Shown here piece after piece: positions 35,117 to 43,251 of a DNA stretch of 64,000 nt; the stretch's first letter is position 1; every line of letters starts with the position of its first letter. The position numbers and the translations under genes are program-made. The notes under the pieces were generated by a model. That model was not told the origin of the DNA, did not search any database, and saw only the letters and a list, made by a program, of their open reading frames with translations. Origin of the DNA: JADZAA01 sp039810485 (GTDB taxonomy: Bacteria > Bacteroidota > Ignavibacteria > Kapaibacteriales > UBA961); NCBI GenBank assembly GCA_039810485.1, contig JBDHXA010000003.1, forward strand, positions 1 to 64,000, given 5' to 3'.

Positions 35117-36595
35117 TTAAAACATCTCATTTTCTTCTTTTATAATTTTGCGTAATCCTCCAAGATTACCATTGCTGAATAATAAAATCACATCATTTGG
35201 CATAAGCAACGAGTGAAGTAATTCTGCAAGTTCAAATCCCCAATTTCCTTGTTCGGCAGTTGATCCAGTAACTAAGTGCGTTGTAATTCCCTTACTTTCA
35301 ATGTCATTTTGAAGCTTGGTCAAATCGAGACGTTCATCAACAGCATAGCGTTCGGGACGATTTAACGGGCAAAACACAACCAATGCGGATCCTATAAAAC
35401 ACTCCGTTAATTCTTTTTGAAAAATTGAGCGTGTTGTTGTATTGCTTCGCGGTTCGAAACATACAATTAGGCGACGTTTCGGAAATTTTTGTTGTGCGGC
35501 ATGCAATGTTTCAGCAATTGCAGTCGGGTGATGTGCAAAGTCATCTACAACAATAGCACCTTTCCATTTGCCAAGAACTTCAAGGCGACGTTTAGGCAGT
35601 TTAAAATTAATAAACCCGTTAAGCAATGAGAATATTGCTTCAGACAGAGAAAAATGTTGTTTGCGAAAAGCGGCATCATATTGCATTGCTGATAATGATG
35701 CAGCAATAGCCGCCACAGCATTGCGCACATTCATTTCACCAAACAGCGGTGTAGCTATTCGCCCTATTATCTCTGACGATTTCAACAATGTAAAAGCTGT
35801 GCCTTCAGAAGAATACTCAATTTCAACGGCTCTCCATAAAGCATCTTCTTCAATGCCAAAAGTTTCCACTTTCGCCAAAGCGCTATCAGCCACGCTACGG
35901 CAAAGTGAATTGGCACTATTAACAAGCAAAGATCCGCTTTGGGGCACAAGCCGAGCAAATAATCTGAAAGATTTGGCAATGTCGTCTATCGAATCAAAAA
36001 CATCAGCATGGTCAAATTCAATATTATTAATCACTGCAATATCTGGACGATAATGCATAAATTTTGATCTTTTATCAAAAAAAGCAGCATCATATTCATC
36101 GCCTTCCGACACGAATATGCCATTTTGTTTTGGTCGGCAGCCAACATTAAAATTACCCGGCACACCGCCAATAAGAAAGCCCGGAGATGTTCCGGCATAA
36201 TCTAAAAGCCATGCTGTCAACGATGACACGGTAGTTTTTCCATGGGTTCCAGAAATAACTACAGATGTATTTTGCCCTATGAGTATGCGCCCTATAAGTT
36301 CAGGCATAGAAATAATGCGCAAACGATTGTCAAGAGCATATTCTAACTCGATATTGTCACGAGAAATAGCATTTCCTACAACAATGATTGCGTTGTTTTT
36401 ATTTTCAAGGTTTTTTTCGCTGTAGCCCTCATAATATTCGATTCCAGAATTGCTTAATATTTCGCTCATTGGAGGATAAATTGCATTATCCGAACCGCCG
36501 ACTGACAAGCCGTTTGCCGCACATGCAAGCGCAACATTTCCCATTGCTGTGCCGCCAATTCCAATAAAATATAGTTGAGAAGAAATATCAAACAT
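35117..36595 (-). CDS. mpl: Mpl, murein tripeptide ligase
   Basis: ATP-dependent ligase that joins UDP-MurNAc to recycled L-Ala-gamma-D-Glu-meso-DAP tripeptide, closing the murein recycling route. Mur-ligase layout of 492 residues: N-terminal Rossmann fold with YFIGIGGTAMGNVALACAANG (about 9-29), P-loop ISGTHGKTTVSSLTAWLL (about 113-130), and NIEFDHADVFDSID in the central domain. The C-terminal domain carries DDFAHHPTAIAETLHAAQ. The gene is close to prmA (54 bases apart, same strand). A partner in recycling, ldcA, is at 4752-5690. Confidence 0.92.
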   Translation of the reverse strand: MFDISSQLYFIGIGGTAMGNVALACAANGLSVGGSDNAIYPPMSEILSNSGIEYYEGYSEKNLENKNNAIIVVGNAISRDNIELEYALDNRLRIISMPELIGRILIGQNTSVVISGTHGKTTVSSLTAWLLDYAGTSPGFLIGGVPGNFNVGCRPKQNGIFVSEGDEYDAAFFDKRSKFMHYRPDIAVINNIEFDHADVFDSIDDIAKSFRLFARLVPQSGSLLVNSANSLCRSVADSALAKVETFGIEEDALWRAVEIEYSSEGTAFTLLKSSEIIGRIATPLFGEMNVRNAVAAIAASLSAMQYDAAFRKQHFSLSEAIFSLLNGFINFKLPKRRLEVLGKWKGAIVVDDFAHHPTAIAETLHAAQQKFPKRRLIVCFEPRSNTTTRSIFQKELTECFIGSALVVFCPLNRPERYAVDERLDLTKLQNDIESKGITTHLVTGSTAEQGNWGFELAELLHSLLMPNDVILLFSNGNLGGLRKIIKEENEMF

Positions 36596-36649
36596 AAACT
36601 TATAGAGTAATTATAATGAATATTTAAATTTTTGCTGCATTCCTAATAT

Positions 36650-37510
36650 TTACATAGATTCAAAAGCGATTGCCAGCCATTCGCCTTCTGACTTTACAGA
36701 AAGCGTGTGGAATCCGGACGATTCGGCGGCTGTGCAAATATCTTCGAGGTCATAAACCAAAATACCAGAAACAATAAGAACTCCTTTGCTATTCGTAAGA
36801 GCTTTGCGAAAACGAGGAAAAACCGGCACAAGAAGATTCCGAAAAAGATTGGCAACAATTCCGTCTGACTGCGGCAGATCAACAAAAAAAACATCTGCCT
36901 GACTGCACAGCACAATATCTCTCACATTATTTGAAGCAATATTTTCAGCGCAATTATCTACAGCCCACGCATCATTGTCGAAAGCAAATATATTTGAAGC
37001 GCCAAGACGCGCAGCAAGTATAGACAATATGCCAGTACCCGAACCTGCATCAATCCAGTGAGATTTTGGACGCACATATTGTTCGAGGAATTGGCATACC
37101 ATGCGTGTAGTTGGGTGATAGCCGGTTCCAAACGACATTTTTGGATCTATGCGCAAAATTATTTCTGCCGCAGGAATATCTTCAGCCCAAGACGGTGCTA
37201 TTACAATTCTTTCGCTAACAATAACCGGTTGCAAAGATTTTTCAAATTCAGCATTCCAATTTTGGGCAGTAAGCGGTTCTACTTGCCCAATTTCTACAGA
37301 AATCCCAATATTTTTTAGATTATTTTCCAATTCTTCTATTGAAATTGTCGCAAAATCAATTGACGTAAATGAAATAACAAGTTCGTCGAAACGTTCTTCA
37401 ATGCCAAGCATTGGAAGCAAAGAAATTATTCCCAATGCAATGTCGAATTGCTCTTCAGGAATATGAAGGTGAACATTTATATAATCTGCGTCAGAAATGC
37501 TGGAAGTCAT
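36650..37510 (-). CDS. prmA: Ribosomal protein L11 methyltransferase
   Basis: SAM-dependent enzyme that trimethylates ribosomal protein L11. 286 residues: an N-terminal substrate-recognition domain (about 1-110) and a Rossmann domain. The latter has MSFGTGYHPTTRMVCQFLE (about 124-142, typical of PrmA), WIDAGSGTGILSILAARLGA for SAM binding, and DGIVANLFRNLLVPVFP. Start codons of prmA and kdsC are divergent with 53 bases between. A TACTTTTGC box (37543-37551) on the minus strand is 33 bases upstream of this start. Confidence 0.9.
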   Translation of the reverse strand: MTSSISDADYINVHLHIPEEQFDIALGIISLLPMLGIEERFDELVISFTSIDFATISIEELENNLKNIGISVEIGQVEPLTAQNWNAEFEKSLQPVIVSERIVIAPSWAEDIPAAEIILRIDPKMSFGTGYHPTTRMVCQFLEQYVRPKSHWIDAGSGTGILSILAARLGASNIFAFDNDAWAVDNCAENIASNNVRDIVLCSQADVFFVDLPQSDGIVANLFRNLLVPVFPRFRKALTNSKGVLIVSGILVYDLEDICTAAESSGFHTLSVKSEGEWLAIAFESM

Positions 37511-37543
37511 GCGTTATAGATAAATATTTACAAACATAAAATG

Positions 37544-37551
37544 CAAAAGTA
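37544..37551 (-). promoter_or_regulatory. -7 promoter box TACTTTTG(C), minus strand
   Basis: On the minus strand it reads TACTTTTGC, a TAnnTTTG match 33 bases before the prmA start codon. Confidence 0.4.
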
Positions 37552-37563
37552 GAATAAATTACC

Positions 37564-38103
37564 ATGTTAATGGAAGAAGCCAATAAATTTTTATTGGAAG
37601 AGAAATTGAGACGCATAGAACTTGTTGTAATGGACGTTGATGGAACATTGACCGACGGAGCTATGTATTACTCAGCCGAAGGCGAGGCAATGAAACGATT
37701 TTCCACTCGCGATGGCATGGGCATAACATTGCTTCACCGCGCAGGAATACGCACTGCCATTATCACAAGCGAAGATTCTCCCATCGTTATAGCGCGGGCT
37801 GCAAAGTTAATGATTGGCAGCGTAATTATTGGTTCACGCAATAAGAAGCAATCATTGCTAGAACTAGTAGAAAAAGTCGGCACGATTTTGGAGAGAGTTG
37901 CTTATATTGGCGATGATGTTAATGATGCAGTCCCAATGAATATGTGCGGAGGTAGCGCCTGCCCTGCAGATGCAGTTGAAATAATACGCTCGACAGCGCA
38001 ATTTATAAGCAGGCATAATGGTGGAAACGGAGCGGTTCGAGAATTTGCAGAAGCCATACTAAAAGCGCAAAATAAGCCTATTACTCTTCCTGAACAATGG
38101 TGA
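37564..38103 (+). CDS. kdsC: 3-deoxy-D-manno-octulosonate 8-phosphate phosphatase
   Basis: HAD-family phosphatase, 179 residues, giving KDO for the LPS inner core. The small C0-type HAD shape is complete: nucleophile and acid in VVMDVDGTLTDGAMYY (Asp24, Asp26), then STRDGMGITLLHRAGI, motif II TAIITSEDSP and motif IV VAYIGDDVNDAVPM. There is a family-typical tail (FISRHNGGNGAVREFAEAIL). kdsA, kdsB and kdsD are not nearby. It opens a plus-strand run with ytxH, a DUF948-like gene and crcB. Confidence 0.9.
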   Translation: MLMEEANKFLLEEKLRRIELVVMDVDGTLTDGAMYYSAEGEAMKRFSTRDGMGITLLHRAGIRTAIITSEDSPIVIARAAKLMIGSVIIGSRNKKQSLLELVEKVGTILERVAYIGDDVNDAVPMNMCGGSACPADAVEIIRSTAQFISRHNGGNGAVREFAEAILKAQNKPITLPEQW

Positions 38104-38177
38104 TATTTTCGCTTTGCGAACGATTGATAATCAAACGATAATTTTAATCAACTACAATAATTGCAAGGAAAATAATT

Positions 38178-38624
38178 ATGAGCAGCGAAAAAGATGTGGT
38201 AGATTCTTATGCCAAAGGTTTTTTCTTAGGCGCATTAATCGGCGGTGCCGTAGGTGCTGTTTCGGCATTATTATTGGCCCCTAAAAGCGGCCGTGAATTG
38301 CGGCGCGATATAGCTGATAAATCAAGCGAAATTTATGGTAAAGCCAATTATTATTTTGGCGAAGTGCAAGAAGACATGATAGATTTGGTAAATCAAGGTC
38401 GTGAAAAGGCAGAAGGAATTGTTTCCGCTGCAAAACGACAAGCCGAATCAATCCTCGCAAAGGCAGACAACACTATGCAGGAAGCACGATTTCGCGCGGC
38501 AAACACTAAAGATGCCTTACAAGACGGAGTATCTCGAGTTCGCGACGCAACACGTGCAGGTGCCGACGCATTTCGCAAAGAAATGAGCGGCAATTCCGAT
38601 GAACATGAGACAGAATTACTCTAA
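38178..38624 (+). CDS. YtxH-like small membrane-associated protein
   Basis: 148 residues. One transmembrane helix rich in Gly and Ala (GFFLGALIGGAVGAVSALLLAP, about 14-35) is followed by KSGRELRRDIADKSSEIYG, the YtxH signature. A long charged helical tail comes next (residues 50-140, EGIVSAAKRQAESILAKADN) that may form a coiled coil. In firmicutes YtxH is a general-stress protein; here it is paired with a DUF948-like gene 9 bases downstream, a common arrangement. Confidence 0.82.
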   Translation: MSSEKDVVDSYAKGFFLGALIGGAVGAVSALLLAPKSGRELRRDIADKSSEIYGKANYYFGEVQEDMIDLVNQGREKAEGIVSAAKRQAESILAKADNTMQEARFRAANTKDALQDGVSRVRDATRAGADAFRKEMSGNSDEHETELL

Positions 38625-38633
38625 CTTTTGATT

Positions 38634-39047
38634 ATGGATATAACACTCATTATCTTTGAAATTATTGCATTGACGGCTTTTGCATCGCTGTGCATTGCTT
38701 TGCTGATTGGAGTTAAGCGGGCTTTGCTTTTATTTAACAAAACTTCCCAATCACTAGACGAAATGACAGCGTTGATGCGCACAATCGAAGGCAATTTAAC
38801 GCCGGTTGCTCAAACGTTAGACATTACATTAAAACAAACAACTGAAACGCTTGAGCGCATAGACAAAGAAATCGAAAATGCCTCTGCTATCGTAGGACAT
38901 TTTCGTGCTGTTGCAGGACGCATTGACGATCTTGAACAGCGTTTGCATCAGAAAGTAGAGCGTCCGCTTTTGCAGGCAGCCACACTGATTTCCGGTGTTT
39001 CGAAAGCAGTTATCGCATTTTACGATACATTTGCCCGAAAACGCTGA
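38634..39047 (+). CDS. DUF948-like membrane protein
   Basis: 137 residues from the ATG at 38634 (a TTG at 38628 is two codons upstream). One N-terminal transmembrane helix (IIFEIIALTAFASLCIALLI) is followed by a long helix with heptad-like spacing (LDEMTALMRTIEGNLTPVAQTLDITLKQ), as in DUF948 proteins. It follows the YtxH gene by 9 bases and precedes crcB by 15. Function unknown; possibly a membrane-stress complex with YtxH. Confidence 0.65.
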   Translation: MDITLIIFEIIALTAFASLCIALLIGVKRALLLFNKTSQSLDEMTALMRTIEGNLTPVAQTLDITLKQTTETLERIDKEIENASAIVGHFRAVAGRIDDLEQRLHQKVERPLLQAATLISGVSKAVIAFYDTFARKR

Positions 39048-39062
39048 TTAGCGTTAAATTCT

Positions 39063-39434
39063 ATGTTGCGAACATTATTTATTGTTGGAATCGGCGGATT
39101 CGCAGGCAGTATTGCACGGTATATCCTCAGCTTTGCGGCATTAAAAACATTGCCAATCGGCTTTCCATTAGGCACTTTGTTGGCAAATATTCTCGGTTGT
39201 TTTCTTATAGGAATATTCTACGGATGCTCAGACCGATATGCGTGGTTCTCGCCGGAACTGCGCATTTTTTTAACAGCTGGCTTTTGCGGCGGCTTTACGA
39301 CATTTTCATCATTTTCCTACGAAAACATTCAACTTTTTGAATCAGGCCGCTATCTTGCTTTTGCAATCTACGTAGGCGGAAGTTTCGCAATCAGTATAAG
39401 TGCAACGGCAGCTGGAATTGCAATAATGCGATAA
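39063..39434 (+). CDS. crcB: Fluoride ion channel FluC (CrcB)
   Basis: Small four-span membrane protein (123 residues) that exports fluoride as an antiparallel dimer. Family motifs: GIGGFAGSIARYILS (about 8-22), GTLLANILGCFLIG (about 39-52) with the conserved Asn, and TAGFCGGFTTFSSFSYE (about 78-94) holding the Phe box and Na+ site. The gene starts 15 bases after the DUF948-like gene, leaving no room for a fluoride riboswitch directly in front. Confidence 0.92.
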   Translation: MLRTLFIVGIGGFAGSIARYILSFAALKTLPIGFPLGTLLANILGCFLIGIFYGCSDRYAWFSPELRIFLTAGFCGGFTTFSSFSYENIQLFESGRYLAFAIYVGGSFAISISATAAGIAIMR

Positions 39435-39592
39435 TCTTTATCTGCTATTTTTCAATAATTTCTAGTAAAATATTCTTTTTGCTTTATAGTAAGTTTTTAA
39501 TGCAAAGAAATATCGCTTTATCATCTGTTAAATTATGCTTTAACATATCTTTATGTGAAGAGAGTAATAAGAAATCTGCGAGCTAAATACTG

Positions 39593-39796
39593 TTAAATTC
39601 CCTTCGATTTGCGGTACTCTGTTATGGACAAGCCGGCAATCGCATAATTTTCGGGCTTCATATCATTAATAATTATACGCACATCATCGGCAGGCGAACC
39701 AATTGCGGCAATGACAGCGTCTGCAATTCCCTTAACTAATTTTCTTTTTTGCTCTACTGTGCGACCTTCCACTATATTGACAGTGATTATCGGCAT
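39593..39796 (-). CDS. 4-oxalocrotonate tautomerase family protein
   Basis: 67 residues. The protein begins PIITVNIVEGRTVEQKRKLV after Met removal, leaving Pro1 as the catalytic base as in the 4-OT family. Next comes GIADAVIAAIGSPADDVRIIIND and the C-terminal AIAGLSITEY. 2-hydroxymuconate tautomerase or a relative; no aromatic-degradation genes are near, so its substrate is unknown. Confidence 0.88.
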   Translation of the reverse strand: MPIITVNIVEGRTVEQKRKLVKGIADAVIAAIGSPADDVRIIINDMKPENYAIAGLSITEYRKSKGI

Positions 39797-39861
39797 ACAA
39801 TCATGGATAATTGTAAAAATTATATTCTTTTGGTAAGATTAAGCAACGTAAACAAACAACT

Positions 39862-40581
39862 TTAAAAAGTCATTAAAGTGCGAAGCAATTCGGCCCATTT
39901 GGTAACAAGTAAAACGCGATAACCGAGATACGTGCCAACTCCTATCATAGTCAGACCTGCAAACTGATGAATGCGCAATGTGAGTGCCGGGCTAAAACGC
40001 GAGCGATAATGCGAAACAAAACGCAAAAGCGAATACAGCCAGCAAAAATTGCCAATGCCAAAACCTAATGAAAACAAGACACTGTCGACAAATGAAGCGC
40101 CAACTAAACCAAAATGTTGGACACCCATGGTTGTGTAGCCGAGTGAAGGTAGGAAAGTTGGATTTGCAATGTTTGCAAGAGCTATGCCTACGCCAAGAAA
40201 GAAAGGGCCATTGCTTTGTAGACGTCGCGAGTACTCGTAAAGCAAAGATTTTTTAGGAGCTTTATTTTTTGTTGATGAGTCGGAAGAGCGAAATTGCAAA
40301 ATTCCATACGCTACAATAATTGCAACAACTACAGCTTGAAAACTAAGTTGTGCAAGAGGATAATGAGAAAAGAATTGCTCGAGCGTCTGAAAAATTGCAC
40401 TAGTAGCTAAAATGGCTATCATGCAAAAAAGTATGTCCATCACTCCTGCGCCTGCAGCAATAGAAACTCCGCATTTCTCGTCGCCGCGCATCCCTGATTT
40501 TAGTACTGTAACACCTACTGGCCCAGGTGGAATCGCTAAAACATAACCGACTATAACCCCAGAAAGTAGCGAAAGCATCAT
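39862..40581 (-). CDS. LysE family transporter
   Basis: Inner-membrane exporter with six predicted spans, 239 residues. The N-terminal motif GVIVGYVLAIPPGPVGVTVLKSGMR is the LysE/RhtB signature (PGP with a following G). Later GVGIALANIANPTFLPSLGY fits the family's fourth-span motif. Substrates of this family are amino acids; none is indicated here. It is preceded by a 7-bp inverted repeat (40627-40650) and a TAACTTTGC box. Confidence 0.85.
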   Translation of the reverse strand: MMLSLLSGVIVGYVLAIPPGPVGVTVLKSGMRGDEKCGVSIAAGAGVMDILFCMIAILATSAIFQTLEQFFSHYPLAQLSFQAVVVAIIVAYGILQFRSSDSSTKNKAPKKSLLYEYSRRLQSNGPFFLGVGIALANIANPTFLPSLGYTTMGVQHFGLVGASFVDSVLFSLGFGIGNFCWLYSLLRFVSHYRSRFSPALTLRIHQFAGLTMIGVGTYLGYRVLLVTKWAELLRTLMTF

Positions 40582-40626
40582 ATTGTAGTCTCAATAATTC
40601 GACAATCTGCTGCATAATTGTCTGCT

Positions 40627-40662
40627 AAGTGTGTAAATTTTTGCACACTTCAAGCAAAGTTA
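40627..40662 (-). promoter_or_regulatory. Promoter and operator-like repeat before the LysE gene
   Basis: Inverted repeat AAGTGTG (40627-40633) / CACACTT (40644-40650) next to a minus-strand -7 box TAACTTTG (40655-40662), with a TTG-like -33 (plus-strand CAAG at 40683-40686) 20 bases further upstream. The repeat lies just downstream of the predicted transcription start, a classical repressor position, or may be a leader hairpin. Confidence 0.4.
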
Positions 40663-40723
40663 CCACATCATTTTATTTTTGCCAAGCAAAATTTAAAAAT
40701 AATTACAAATAGAAGCCGTGAAA

Positions 40724-41389
40724 TTAATTGACCTTATGCAATCTGCCTATAATTGTTTCGCCGCCAATTACTCGATCGCCAACTTTTACATGTAAATCGG
40801 TATTGGGTGCGACAATTACATCCATTCGCGAACCAAACTTCATCATTCCAATTTTATCGCCTGCCTGAAGTTTTTCTCCGGTTTTAACTTCACAAACAAT
40901 GCGCCTAGCCAAATATCCGGTGATTTGTTTGAACAGCACTTTGCCTGCTTCTGTCCGCACTCCCACACGGCTTTGCTCGTTTTTCTCGCTTGATTTTGGA
41001 TGCCAAGCGACAAGATAGTCACCAGGCAAATATTTGAAAAACTCAACAAGACCATTGACAGGCGAACGGTTCACATGCACATCTAAAGGCGATAAAAATA
41101 TGCTTATTTGCAAAGCTTCGCTGCATAAATATTCTTCTTCAAAGATTGGAATAATTTGCACAATCTTCCCGTCAGCAGGCGATAAAACAGCTGTATATTC
41201 GCTTGCTTGCAAAGGAATTGAGCGTTTTGGATCGCGAAAAAACCATAATGAAAAACAGTTGATGGTTAAGCCGAAAACAAACAGAGCCACAAAGAGAATT
41301 CCGGTTGTAAAAAACCACGAAGCAGCACAAATGACTAATCCGACAAATAGCAAAATAAAAAAATTATCGTATCCGTAGCGAGTAAACAT
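40724..41389 (-). CDS. psd: Phosphatidylserine decarboxylase proenzyme
   Basis: Makes phosphatidylethanolamine from phosphatidylserine. Short Psd-type protein of 221 residues with two hydrophobic N-terminal spans (about 10-50). The core has YTAVLSPADGKIVQI (about 65-79), IFLSPLDVHVNRSP (His105) and LPGDYLVAWHPKS. The autocleavage site is in MKFGSRMDVIV: Gly186-Ser187, where Ser becomes the pyruvoyl group. The C-terminal HVKVGDRVIGGETIIG loop is also typical. pssA, often next to psd, is absent. It is divergent from dnaN (142 bases between). Confidence 0.92.
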   Translation of the reverse strand: MFTRYGYDNFFILLFVGLVICAASWFFTTGILFVALFVFGLTINCFSLWFFRDPKRSIPLQASEYTAVLSPADGKIVQIIPIFEEEYLCSEALQISIFLSPLDVHVNRSPVNGLVEFFKYLPGDYLVAWHPKSSEKNEQSRVGVRTEAGKVLFKQITGYLARRIVCEVKTGEKLQAGDKIGMMKFGSRMDVIVAPNTDLHVKVGDRVIGGETIIGRLHKVN

Positions 41390-41471
41390 AAATTATAGTT
41401 TATTTGAAGTTCGGCCGTATTTCAACAATAAATACTGCCTGAATATTCGGTCAAAATTGACTCTATTTTCG

Positions 41472-41479
41472 TAACTTTG
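41472..41479 (+). promoter_or_regulatory. -7 promoter box TAACTTTG before dnaN
   Basis: TAnnTTTG match, 52 bases before the dnaN start. A TTG at 41457-41459 is too close (12 bases) to be the usual -33 element, so only the -7 element is supported. On the other strand a TATTTTTG box (41493-41500) might serve psd. Confidence 0.35.
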
Positions 41480-41531
41480 TTGCTTATACTTACAAAAATA
41501 CGAGTTCTATCACCTCTTTCTTCACAGCAAA

Positions 41532-42653
41532 ATGAGATTTTCCATTGCACTCAACGACTTTCAAAAATTACTGCAAAAAGTAATGCCGGCTGTACCGTCA
41601 AAATCTACTCTTCCAATTCTTGAACATTTTTTGCTTAGAGTCAGCGACGGCGAAATTTCAATAACAGCAACTGACCTTGAATTAACCATAATTGCTGCAA
41701 TGCAGGTAGAAACAGAATCGTCTGGCGCAGCATTAGTGCCGGCGCGAAAACTGACTGAAATTATTAAAGCATTGGCTGGCGCCGAAGGAAGCGTTGCTTT
41801 TTCTTGTGATGAGAACTATGACATATCGTTAGCAACGTCTTTCGGACAATACTCAATGAAAGGAATGAGTGATGCCGAATACCCTCATATTCCAGAACTT
41901 CATGGCGAAGACGAAGCGTTTCTAACCGCAGCCAACATAATGCGAATTGCCAATAAAACATCCTTTGCCGTTTCCAATGATGAGTACAAACCTGCAATGA
42001 ACGGCGTATTTCTTCACTTTAATGGAACGAATGTAAAAGCTGCCGCCACAGATGGCTTTCGTCTTTCACAAGTTATTATCAAGTCCGAATCCGGCGAGCA
42101 ATTGTATCCTGAGCAGCTAAAAGTAATAATTCCTGCTCGAATGGCAGAGCTTCTGCGAAAAGTTGATTCAGATGTAAAGGTTACCGTCAGCAAAACTCAC
42201 GCACAATTCGTGATGAATGACACAACAATTTTAACTCGCTTGATTAACGAAACTTTTCCTCAATATGAAAATGTAATTCCTACTGACAATGACAAAATGA
42301 TGATAGTTAATAACCGAGATTTATTGGCTGCAATTAAACGTGTATCCTTATTTGCAAACACAGCTTCTCGACAAATACGATTCTCAATAAAGCCTACTTT
42401 ACTAACCGTAAGCACAGAAGATATTGGAAATGGCAATCATGCAAGCGAGGATGTTCGCTGTGAATTCAACCAAGAAGAATTTGAAATCGGATTTAACTAT
42501 AAATACGTCGAAGAAGCATTGCAAAATATGGACGTATCCGATACAAACACTGAATCGGTATTTCTATTTTCTTTAGCTTCACGCGCATCTTTGTTGAAAA
42601 ATCATCTTGATGATGATGCATTGCTTATGTTAGTGATGCCGGTTCGTTATTGA
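41532..42653 (+). CDS. dnaN: DNA polymerase III sliding clamp, beta subunit
   Basis: Ring-shaped processivity factor of the replicase. The three clamp domains are visible in sequence: the N-terminal QKVMPAVPSKSTLPILEHFLL (about 15-35), domain 2 with AVSNDEYKPAMNGVFLHF and AAATDGFRLS, and domain 3 with the C-terminal LLMLVMPVRY, matching the family end VYLIMPMRL. The length of 373 residues is standard. dnaA and recF are not adjacent, so this is not the usual dnaA-dnaN-recF origin block. A terminator lies at 42727-42759. Confidence 0.96.
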   Translation: MRFSIALNDFQKLLQKVMPAVPSKSTLPILEHFLLRVSDGEISITATDLELTIIAAMQVETESSGAALVPARKLTEIIKALAGAEGSVAFSCDENYDISLATSFGQYSMKGMSDAEYPHIPELHGEDEAFLTAANIMRIANKTSFAVSNDEYKPAMNGVFLHFNGTNVKAAATDGFRLSQVIIKSESGEQLYPEQLKVIIPARMAELLRKVDSDVKVTVSKTHAQFVMNDTTILTRLINETFPQYENVIPTDNDKMMIVNNRDLLAAIKRVSLFANTASRQIRFSIKPTLLTVSTEDIGNGNHASEDVRCEFNQEEFEIGFNYKYVEEALQNMDVSDTNTESVFLFSLASRASLLKNHLDDDALLMLVMPVRY

Positions 42654-42710
42654 TTATCTTCTGAACATCTTTTTGAGAAATATTAACCATTCATAGCTCT
42701 CTTATTTGGC

Positions 42711-42759
42711 GCGAATTGCTTGGTAAGAATTGCCTTTAATGGCAATTCGCGTTTTTTTT
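42711..42759 (+). terminator. Terminator after dnaN, with a competing arm
   Basis: GAATTGCC (42727-42734) pairs with GGCAATTC (42741-42748) around a 6-base loop, followed by eight T (42752-42759). A third segment, GCGAATTGC (42711-42719), can also pair with GCAATTCGC (42742-42750), so two alternative hairpins are possible. Confidence 0.85.
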
Positions 42760-42900
42760 CTTGTTTTAATTTCCAGTTTTTGCTTAATGTCTTCACCGAA
42801 ATGTATGTGATAAATTTGAATACCTACTGTAATAGAACAGAAACAAAAGTTACGGCTCAAACAACGCTTAAAGACCAGAAAATATTAAAAGGAAAAGTAA

Positions 42901-43165
42901 AATCCCGAAAATCCTGATCCAGACAACTAAAATCAAGCAATTCACAACAATCAAGCAAATCCTATAATCCCGAAAATCCTAATTCAGACAACTAAAATCA
43001 AGCAAATTACAAAATCCTACAATCCTACAATCCTACAATCCTACAATCCTACAATCCTACAATCCTACAATCCTACAATCCTACAATCCCAAAAATCCTA
43101 ATTCATACAATCACAAAAATCCCGGTTCAGACAATCTTCAATCCCGTAAATCCTGATTCAGACAA
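42901..43165. repeat. Compound minisatellite with 26-base, 40-base and 8-base units
   Basis: Two near-identical 40-base units (42901-42940 and 42966-43005, two differences) start with a 26-base motif ending in TCAGACAA or a close variant. Nine perfect tandem copies of AATCCTAC follow (43013-43084). Then three further, more diverged copies of the 26-base motif (43085-43110, about 43115-43133, 43140-43165). The units share AATCC and TTCAGACAA. No uniform spacers, so not a CRISPR. Confidence 0.92.
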
Positions 43166-43182
43166 TCTTTGATTCGCCAAAT

Positions 43183-43213
43183 AAAAAAGCGGAATTCCTT
43201 ATAGGAATTCCGC
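43183..43213 (-). terminator. Intrinsic terminator of the NlpC/P60 gene
   Basis: GCGGAATTCC (43189-43198) and GGAATTCCGC (43204-43213) form a perfect 10-bp stem with a 5-base loop. Read on the minus strand a T-run (A6 at 43183-43188 on the plus strand) follows. It ends the gene at 43252. Confidence 0.9.
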
Positions 43214-43251
43214 ATTGAATGATATAACTATCTATAAAAAAACTCAACAAG

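Larger units (their letters stand above)
42654..43251. other. 598-base convergent intergenic region with repeats
   Basis: Between dnaN (plus) and the NlpC/P60 gene (minus). It holds the dnaN terminator (42711-42759), about 140 bases without recognisable features, a minisatellite (42901-43165), and the minus-strand terminator (43183-43213). A frame at 42720-42917 is open but crosses the terminator and enters the repeat; it is not considered a gene. Confidence 0.6.

Noticed and set aside
39048..39062. Fluoride riboswitch before crcB
   Set aside because: Only 15 bases separate crcB from the previous stop; no space for the aptamer.
41390..42710. Replication origin near dnaN
   Set aside because: No dnaA gene, no recognisable cluster of DnaA boxes and no AT-rich unwinding element distinct from the background.
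42720..42917. 65-codon open frame after dnaN
   Set aside because: It crosses the dnaN terminator and enters the minisatellite; no family or start signal supports it.
42901..43165. Possible CRISPR array
   Set aside because: Repeats vary in length and are directly tandem in the octamer part, with no uniform unique spacers and no cas genes.
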